Positions 56,335 to 64,000 of a stretch of DNA of 64,000 nt are shown piece after piece; positions within the stretch are counted from its first letter, which is position 1, and every line of letters starts with the position of its first letter. The stretch spans positions 24,400,320 through 24,464,319 of the forward strand of contig NC_079426.1 of the NCBI RefSeq assembly GCF_026213295.1, read 5' to 3'. The position numbers and the translations under genes were made by a program. This DNA is from Gadus chalcogrammus. Its lineage: Eukaryota > Chordata > Actinopteri > Gadiformes > Gadidae. The notes under the pieces were generated by a model. The model saw only the letters and a list, made by a program, of their open reading frames with translations. It was not told the origin of the DNA and did not search any database.

Positions 56335-57544
56335 CACTGGAAAAGGGTTTTAAGCCGTACTTCATCTGATTATTATTTTGTAATTCAATTCAATAAACAT
56401 TTTTTGTTTTATTTTTAAAATAACTTTTTTTATTTCAAAATACTGTGAAATATAGATATTTTTAATTAGGAGCTCAATAAGAAATATCCATTTGACAAAT
56501 GTAAAAAAATATTTATTAAACTGATTAATAATTTTGTCATTCAATCCAAATATTTTTTTTTGTTTTCTTCCTAAAACAATGTTATATTTGATTAGGAGCT
56601 CAATTTAGAAATATTTGTTCAGACAAATGTACAATTTCAAGGTTACGTACAAGCCTGCGCATGCGCATTAAATACAAAGACGCTTACCACTACTGGACCA
56701 AACCGCAGTGTTGCCAACTTAGCGATTTTGTCGCTATATTTAGCTACTTTTCAGACCCCTTGGCGACTTTTTTCAAAACAGCGACAAGCGACAAATCTAG
56801 CTTCTTTTTCAGCTGCTATTGGTGACTTTTGGCGACTTTTTGAGGTGAAAGCACTAGCCTTGACCAGAGTGACGATGACTCACTGGTTCTGTGAGCTAGG
56901 ACAGTCTGTCTGTGTCTGGAGGGAGGTCTGGAGTAGGTCTAACTCTGCCATTTAGATTGTTAATATATATTGTATATTGTGTGGCGGCAGTAGCTCAGGT
57001 GGTCGAGAGGGTTGGCTGGTAACTGAAGGTTGTCGGTTCGATCCCCGGCTTCACCAAGCAGAGTATCGAGGTGTCTTTGACAATGCACCTAACCCTGACT
57101 GATGTCGCGATGTGATGTCGAATCCAGACAGAAGCGCCCCAAGGCCATTGGGGGTGGGAAAAAATGATGATGATGATGTATACAAAAATATGTTACGTTT
57201 AAAAATGTTCATGTTTAAATGAGAAACAATTGTTTGATTAAATTGTAATCTTTTTGATTGGATAAAACAAATTATTTCTGATAGATATTTCTTAAATGAG
57301 AAACAATTGTTGGAGTGAATCAATATTTTTTTGTTTAGGATTTAACATACGATTTAAATGTATTAACTTCATTCAAAGAATAGAATTATACTTGGTGCCA
57401 AGTTGTATTATTTTGTTTTTATGAACATAGGAAATATTGTTTAAGGCAAGCTATATATTTGTCATTGGCTCAAGTTATGTAATATAGATGTGAACCATTA
57501 CCCTTGTTTTTTTTAATTGGTTCAACAGAAGGCTTTTTCCAGTG
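56335..57544 (+). mobile_element. CACTG-ended element copy 1, second block
   Basis: Counterpart of 22708-23926, with a SINE at 56981-57178. About nine bases shorter through small indels. Confidence 0.65.
56981..57178 (+). repeat. tRNA-derived SINE, second block
   Basis: Counterpart of 23362-23560; one base shorter after TGGTAAC. Confidence 0.85.
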
Positions 57545-57724
57545 TAGTAGGCTATAGCCATGTTAAGCCAGTGCAAGAATTTGTTTGGGCACATTTTCAG
57601 ATATTATGTTCTACAAAGATCTGAATTATGATGTTTAGTATTGACATAATCGACAAAACATTATAAAAATAAGACTTGCAATGTCTTTATATGGCTTTGA
57701 AACTCAAACTCATGAGTAAACTCA

Positions 57725-58696
57725 CACTGGAAAAAGTCTTCTGTTGAACCAAGTAAAAAAAATATGGGTAATGGTTCACATCTATATTACATAACTTGAG
57801 CCAATGACAAATATATAGCTTGCCTCAAACAATATTTCCTATGTTCATAAAAACAAAATAATACAACTTGGCACCAAGTATAATTCTATTCTTTGAATGA
57901 AGTTAATACATTTAAATCGTATGTTAAATCCTAAACAAAAAAATATTGATTCACTCCAACAATTGGTTCTCATTTAAGAATATCTATCAGAAATAATTTG
58001 GTTTATCCAATCAAAAAGATTACAATTTAATCAAACAATTGTTTCTCATTATTGTATACATCATCATCATCATTTTTTCCCGCTCGGCTCTCGCCGCTTC
58101 ATGGCCTTGAGGCGCTTCTGTCTGGATTCGACATCACATCGCGACATCAGTCAGGGTTAGGTGCTTTGCCAAAGACACCTCGATACACTGCTTGGTGAAG
58201 CCGGGGATTGAACCAACAACCTTCAGAATACCAGCCAACCCGCTCTACCACCTGAGCTACTGCCGCCAGTGGGTCATCGTCTCTCTGGTCAAGAGTAGTG
58301 CTTTCACCTCAAAAAGTCGCCAAAAGTCACCAATAGCAGCTGAAAAAGAAGCTAGATTTGTCGCTTGTCGCTGTTTTGAAAAAAAGTCGCCAAAGGGGTC
58401 TGAAAAGTAGCTAAATATAGCGACAAAATCGCTAAGTTGGCAACACTGCGGTTTGGTCCAGTAGTCGTAAGCGTCTTTGTATTTAATGCGCATGCGCAGG
58501 CTTGTACGTAACCTTGACATTTTACATTTGTCAAAATAGATATTTCTTAATTGAACTCCTAACTAAAAATATCTATATTTCACAGTATTTTGAAGTAAAA
58601 AAAAGTTATTTTAAAAATAAAACAAAAAATGTTTATTTGAATTGAATTACAAAATAATAATCAGATGAAGTGCGGCATAAATCCCTTTTTCCAGTG
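57725..58696 (-). mobile_element. CACTG-ended inverted copy, second block
   Basis: Counterpart of 24108-25080, with a - strand SINE at 58060-58268. Confidence 0.65.
58060..58268 (-). repeat. tRNA-derived SINE in the inverted copy, second block
   Basis: Counterpart of 24442-24653. Confidence 0.85.
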
Positions 58697-58890
58697 CATG
58701 TAACTCATGTAAACTCATGTAAAAAGTTCATTTACATCAACAGACAATACAATATACATTTACAACAAACACTTCATAACAGGTAACAACTAACAAGTGC
58801 TCTAATCAAATACTCATCAACTTATTTGGGAAAAAAGTAACGGTTATTTAACATTCACGTGTCAGCAAGTGGCTTTACAATGAAATCACA

Positions 58891-61113
58891 CTATTTGAAA
58901 GAACCAAATGTGTTTTGTCTCTGGTCACTGTGGCAAACAAACTGCTCAGCAATAATTTTCCTATCCAACAGATCCAACTTGTGCTTTTGCACATGACACA
59001 CAGCTACACTGTTGAGGCGTGTTTGTGTCATTGTACTCCTTAGCCATGTTTTAAGCCTCCGGAGGCCACTGAAGCTCCTTTCAGCTTCTGCAGAAGACAC
59101 AGGGATGAAAAGCAGTAGTCTGACTAGAGTCTCCACTTGATTAAAGAGGCCACGGACCTCTGGAGACATCCCTTTTAAAATGTTTGCAACCTCTCTGCTT
59201 GTCTTGAATGTGTAATTTGACCTAAACATCGCAAGCTGTACACTAAGATACTCAGGGTTTAGTTCTGGGTAGTGTTTCACAACCTCTGCTAATTTCCCAG
59301 TCAAGAGGACTTGTTCCATTGCCCTGATTTGTTGCATCCTTTCCTGAAGAAACCGGTCATGAAACTGGACATCCACAACATCAAGAATTTTGTAAAATTC
59401 TGCTCTGTAGTAATCAATGGGGGATGCATGTTTATGTGCAGGGGCACACCCTGTGAAACGTTGAGGTGGCTTGCAGGCCCGTGGAGAGGTAATGGGGCTA
59501 AGGTCTAGTGTTTCACACATCTCTGTAGCTTTTGTGTACACATTGTTGAAACTCTCTGTATTTCGCTTCTCGGCATAAGTTTGTTTTACACATTCTACCG
59601 CCTTAAGCGCTCCATCCACTGTTTGTGCTCTCGCCTGAAGGGAAACATTCAACATCTCCAGATCCTCAGTTGTCTCCAGTGCACACAACAGACCCAAGAC
59701 AACATTTCCCTGAGTAAATGTGTCATGTAAACCTTGAGCCTTGATTGCTGCATCGCTTGAACTTTCACCCATTTCTGCCAGGGTGAGCAAAATGCACTCA
59801 TACTGATTAAATACAGCACGAATTGCACCTGTACGAACTGTCCACCTTGTTGGACAAAGGGGCCTGATCTCAGAGGTGTGACAAGGACCATTCTCAGACT
59901 TGGCTATTCCCTTGAAAATCTCCTTCAACTTCACTGACTGACCAAACAATTTCCCCAATTCATTTACCCAATCCAGTGCATTGCGGACAAAATGTGTGGC
60001 AGTGCAGGCCTGCTGGGTGATCAGATTAACACAGTGAGCTGTGCAATGTACATAATGGGCCAGAGGTTGTTGCTGTTTAATAATGGCTTGGGCACCGTTG
60101 TATTTTCCTGCCATGTTTGCCGCCCCATCATATGCTTGACCCCGCAACCCACTGATTCGCAAATTTAGGCACTGGAGAACATCTAACACCACTCTTGCCA
60201 GATTTTCTCCAGTTGTTGAGGACACTTCATAAAGGCCAATGAATTCTTCGTGAACTATCAGGTCGTGATCAACATACCGCAGGCAAAATGCCTCTTGCTC
60301 CTTTCCTGACACATCTCGTGTGCCGTCCATCATCACAGAGTACTGCAGATGTGGAAGAGCTGTGATTGCATCTGCAATTTCCCTAATTATCGAACAGCTG
60401 AACAGTTGGAGCAATTCGTTCTGGATTGGGGCAGATACATATGTTTTCTTTCTGGTCAGCCATTTGGAAAGGCAGGGGTCATCCTCTGCCTTGTACTTGA
60501 GGAGTTGGTCAAAATTCCCCTCACCACTATCATGTCCACGCATAGCGAGACCCTGCCTGGCTAGCATCTGCAACCCTCCAATGATTTTGAGAAGACATGC
60601 CCTTGCCTCCTCCTGCTGTTGAGCAGTCACACTAGACAGCTGGCACTGAACTGACTTGCCTTCGTGTAAGTATGTTGTGATGGCTGTTTTGTGGCATTCA
60701 CTTTTTTCATGAGATTCGAATCTCTCTAAGGCTTTCTTCAAATTTTTGAAGCCAGTCGTAATAAAGGCTGGCTCTGAATTTTTAGCAAGCGGGGATGTCT
60801 CAGATTGGAAAGCTTTATTGCAGTAAAAACAGAGTACCCCTTCCACACATGGACTCACATGAAGCCATGGGAATTTTTTGTACCACTTTGCCTGGAAAGT
60901 GAGTGTGTATTTAGGAAGAGACTGCTTCACAATGCATTTAGGGTCTGGTTGGTTGGGTTTAATGTAAACTGATGAAGCAGCACAATTATCTGCACTCTCA
61001 CTCCTATCATCTTTCTCATCCTGGCCTGCATCTTCTCGGCTGCCTTCTCCTTCTTCCTCCTCCATATCTCTGTCCACCTCACTCCTGGACACATCTTTCG
61101 CCTGTTCATCCTC
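58891..61113 (-). CDS. hAT transposase, copy 2
   Basis: Same 733-residue frame as 25275-27497, also uninterrupted. The only protein difference I see is Ser94 to Ala, next to the zinc-finger Cys91 (base 60813 against 27197). All domain features of copy 1 are present, and the frame is likewise open to the AG at 61114. Identity this high over 2.2 kb means either a very recent duplication or two versions of one locus. Confidence 0.88.
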   Translation of the reverse strand, partial: EDEQAKDVSRSEVDRDMEEEEGEGSREDAGQDEKDDRSESADNCAASSVYIKPNQPDPKCIVKQSLPKYTLTFQAKWYKKFPWLHVSPCVEGVLCFYCNKAFQSETSPLAKNSEPAFITTGFKNLKKALERFESHEKSECHKTAITTYLHEGKSVQCQLSSVTAQQQEEARACLLKIIGGLQMLARQGLAMRGHDSGEGNFDQLLKYKAEDDPCLSKWLTRKKTYVSAPIQNELLQLFSCSIIREIADAITALPHLQYSVMMDGTRDVSGKEQEAFCLRYVDHDLIVHEEFIGLYEVSSTTGENLARVVLDVLQCLNLRISGLRGQAYDGAANMAGKYNGAQAIIKQQQPLAHYVHCTAHCVNLITQQACTATHFVRNALDWVNELGKLFGQSVKLKEIFKGIAKSENGPCHTSEIRPLCPTRWTVRTGAIRAVFNQYECILLTLAEMGESSSDAAIKAQGLHDTFTQGNVVLGLLCALETTEDLEMLNVSLQARAQTVDGALKAVECVKQTYAEKRNTESFNNVYTKATEMCETLDLSPITSPRACKPPQRFTGCAPAHKHASPIDYYRAEFYKILDVVDVQFHDRFLQERMQQIRAMEQVLLTGKLAEVVKHYPELNPEYLSVQLAMFRSNYTFKTSREVANILKGMSPEVRGLFNQVETLVRLLLFIPVSSAEAERSFSGLRRLKTWLRSTMTQTRLNSVAVCHVQKHKLDLLDRKIIAEQFVCHSDQRQNTFGSFK

Positions 61114-62484
61114 CTAATTGAAATATTTAAAATTAAAATGCAGATAGGCAAAAGGCCTATATTTCTTCTCCTTTACTGTCTTTCTGTTGCCGCTGGCTCT
61201 GTGGCTGTTATTGTGCCGTTGCACGTTGTTACCAGTAGATGGCCGTCAAAGGCCAGATATGAATCGGAGTAGCCCTTTAGCTATGTCAGTGCAGTTGCCT
61301 GTTCAAGCAAGGGATGTGACTGACTAACTTGACGAACACACGGACAGTCGAATGGAACGCACTTGCATGCTTCTAATGTTCTAAGAAAACAAGATGAACC
61401 CTTGAAACACACTGTTGAGGACATTTCACGTTCAAGTGTGCTGAGAAAGCGAATCGCACAATTCTCCGGATTTTCGTGTATCACAGCATTCATTCACATT
61501 CATTAAACCAGTAGGCCTAAGTTGATTGCTGTGACACATACTTTGTGTATATTTTGAGTGATACACCTTGTAGATTGAAGTGCGTTTTCTCAAGGTTTGA
61601 AAATGACGAATCGCACGAGGATCTCTACTCTCCGTAAAGGCTACCTGTAGCCCTAGTCAAACCTGTGCATCCCGACCGCGGTAGCACTCGAAACAGATAG
61701 CCTATAGCTTGCAACTTGCAAGCACGTCAGTGTCTGCAGAGGGAGAGAAGTCAACTTACTTGTTTTCTCTTGAAGCCGTCTACAGTCCCCTGTCGGCATC
61801 ATTGGCTATATTGCACGAAAAAAGAGAACAGTTTTAAAACTAAAGTAGGCTTAGTTCCAGTCGGAAGAATGAATGGGATCTTATGCTAGGAGGTAACTAG
61901 CTCTTGAATAGAGAGCCATGAACCTTGCATCTATTAATGATTAATAATTAATCGCTTAATCGCTTTAATCGCTTAATATGCCTGAAAATGTTGCCTTCAT
62001 TACAGGCAGTGAATGATGCTGATCTAAAACAGTGATCCAATTCTACCTTTTCATTGAAGGCGTCAAGTCAGTATGCAGCACGAACAGTTAGGCACAGCAA
62101 TCTGTGAGAAAACTGCTTGAATGACCGCGGTCACCGCGCTGAGCTCGCAGTCGGGTCTCGGGAGCACCGCTGCCAGCGCTTTCTGCAGGCTGCGCAAGCT
62201 GTTTAGTCTACGTAACGTCAATTGTTGCGCTGGGATTTACAGAGTGATAATTTGATACAGAGGGATGCAATCATAGCAACCATTTTAAATTGCATACAAC
62301 AGGCGAACGTTTACTATTTTTTATTAGAAAAGCTGATTTTTGTGAGGATTTGACGAACAAAAGTGGAGGGGATGGAATGGCCTTCCAATAGAAGTGAGGG
62401 GGATGCATCGTACTCATCCCCCGCGTCTGATACGCGCCTACTGACGAGCTCCTCGCTCGATGTTTACTGTTATGGTAGAATGCA

Positions 62485-62709
62485 CATGGCCTGGAAGGAG
62501 TGGGCGGAGCCGGTGTGACGTATTACCCTCGGCTTCCTCACTTGTCTGTGGTGCTGCCTTCTGTGGATGGAGCAGCTATTGCAGCCTTCAGAAAGGTCCT
62601 GCTCCCCTTGTGGCTATGTATCGTATTTACGGCTTATATGTTTGGTCCTGCTTCCTAGGGTCTATGTGTGGGTAGCTCAGGTTCTTAAAATACGTAACAG
62701 ATCCTTGGC
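62485..62709 (+). repeat. DIRS-associated terminal fragment, second copy
   Basis: Counterpart of 28868-29092. Confidence 0.6.
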
Positions 62710-62736
62710 CATGCGTCACACAATTGACGAGGAAGG

Positions 62737-63745
62737 AATGAGACTGTGTTGGCCCTAACAGTGAACCATAGTAAAACCAAAATAATGATATTTGAAAAAA
62801 GACCCAGCTTCAACAAATACACATTCCACCTAGACACTGTTACTCTAGAGCAAACAAAAAACTATAGGCCTACCTACCTCGGCATAAAGATGAACGCCAA
62901 AGGAAATTTCAACAAAGCTGTTAATGACCTGAGAGACAAGGCAATGAGGGCATTTTATGGCAGATAAGAAATATCAAACTAGACATCCCAATTAAGATTT
63001 GGCAAAAAATATTTGACGCAGTGATAGAGCCCAATGCGCTCTACGGCTGTGAAGTCTGGGTCCCACTTACCAACCAAGATTTTATAAAATGGGAAAAAAC
63101 ATCACATTGAAACTCTTCATGCAGAATTCTACAAATCAATACTAAAAGTCCAAAGAAAGACCCCAAATAATGCATGCAGATCAGAATTAGGTCGATGTCC
63201 AATCGTTATTAAAATTCAGAAGAGAGCCCTACAATTTTATAACCACCTTAAGGAAAGCGACAGCAACACACTCCACAACAAGGCTCTTACCCATAGAGAG
63301 TTATACCCAGAAAAGTGTCCCCTTAGCCAGCTTGTCCTGGAAATCAACAACAACCAACACATCAGGCAATACCAAATTATAAGAAAACAAAATGAAAAGT
63401 ATTTGGCACATTGGAAAGAGTCCACCAAAAACCAGAGTAAATTGGCATGCTATTTGTCCCTTAACAGAGACTACGCCGTGGCAGAATACCTGACCACCGT
63501 GGCCGACCCAAAATTGAGGCAATACTTGACCAGATACAGACTCAGCGAACACAGCCTGGCCATCGAGAAAGGACGCCACAGATAGACCTGGCTCCCAAGA
63601 GAAGACAGACTGTGCTCCCATTGCACACACAACCAACTAGAGACAGAACTGCCCTTCCTGACTTCCTGCCAGTCATACAAAGACATCAGGAATACACACT
63701 TCCCAGGGAATACAAAGGCATGCGAGGACTTCAAAGACACTCCAG
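62737..63745 (+). pseudogene. LINE RT C-terminal fragment, second copy
   Basis: Counterpart of 29120-30128, with the same stop codons and frame changes, so the decay preceded the duplication. Confidence 0.8.
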
Positions 63746-63747
63746 GG

Positions 63748-64000
63748 CCCCGTTTCCCGATAACGATGGATCTTCGCTCGTAAGATCATTCTCCCGATGG
63801 ATCTTTCGAACCATCGATAATTTCTTTGTTGCGTTTCCGGACGTTGTTAGGAACACTTTGAGGAACTCCTGAATCCGAATAACAATGCAATGTTATGTGT
63901 GTGCAATGTTGTTGCACAACATTGCAGCCAAGGCTGGGGTGGCATTGGGTGAACCGGACGAGGACGAGGACGAGGAAGAGGAAGATCCGTTTCGGGACGG
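63748..64000 (+). pseudogene. PIF/Harbinger fragment, second copy (cut by window end)
   Basis: Counterpart of 30131-30383: Harbinger-like terminus and the LLHNIAAKAG transposase tail up to the acidic stretch. Confidence 0.65.

Larger units (their letters stand above)
52206..64000. repeat. second copy of the 11.8 kb block (see 18552-30383)
   Basis: Same order and orientation as the first copy. Between 52206 and about 54500 there are many one-base losses relative to copy 1, mostly in homopolymers (for example CCTCGGCACAGCGCAGG against CCTCGGGCAACAGCGCAGGG). From about 58.9 kb on, only isolated changes are seen, such as one extra A near 62110. It continues beyond the window. Confidence 0.95.

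Overview
The window looks like a repeat-dominated stretch of a teleost fish nuclear genome. The evidence is tRNA-headed SINEs with (GAT)n tails, a DIRS-type tyrosine-recombinase retroelement, hAT, Kolobok, PIF/Harbinger and Ty3/gypsy elements of the kind common in fish, long CA/TG microsatellites, and spliced HECT-domain genes of the sort usually predicted in fish. The species cannot be named from sequence alone. I found no convincing ordinary host gene; nearly everything I can identify is a mobile element or its debris.

Layout. 1-2694: 3' part of a Ty3/gypsy retrotransposon with its 3' LTR. 2709-4920: tandem repeat, LTR debris and nested palindromic elements. 5573-11355: a 5.8 kb fold-back element, almost entirely one giant inverted repeat, bounded by an 8-bp target-site duplication (TSD) and carrying 170-bp tandem arrays in both arms. 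12000-17802: a SINE, two hAT-type elements with exact 8-bp TSDs (12829-14073 and 16130-17802), and between them a decayed DIRS element. 18552-30383: a block of microsatellites, an LTR-like repeat, an inverted pair of CACTG-ended elements each carrying the same SINE, an intact hAT transposase ORF, and DIRS, LINE and Harbinger fragments. The same block appears again at 52206-64000, directly after a 100-N assembly gap.

31275-37343 and 43088-51979 hold the most interesting content: two different elements that each pair a HECT-type ubiquitin-ligase gene on the + strand with an integrase-like DDE transposase gene converging on it from the - strand. Copy B (43088-51979) is bounded by about 440-bp inverted repeats. 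Its HECT gene is an intact nine-exon, 689-codon reading frame, while its transposase has lost the part of the core holding the first two catalytic acids. Copy A (31275-37343) adds a SAM-like domain in front of its HECT region; its HECT gene is frameshifted, and its transposase is broken by a stop codon, a 7-bp duplication and an inserted 864-bp hAT-type element with an 8-bp TSD. Between A and B lie two inverted copies of a PIF/Harbinger element that still carry matching transposase and MADF-type exons.

How it works together: the window records layers of insertion. Harbinger, hAT and Kolobok elements are nested in older transposons, and target-site duplications let several insertion orders be read directly. 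The recurring HECT plus DDE pairing suggests that some cut-and-paste transposons here carry their own ubiquitin ligase. The repeated 11.8 kb block is either a very recent duplication or, more probably, two versions of one locus kept by the assembler.
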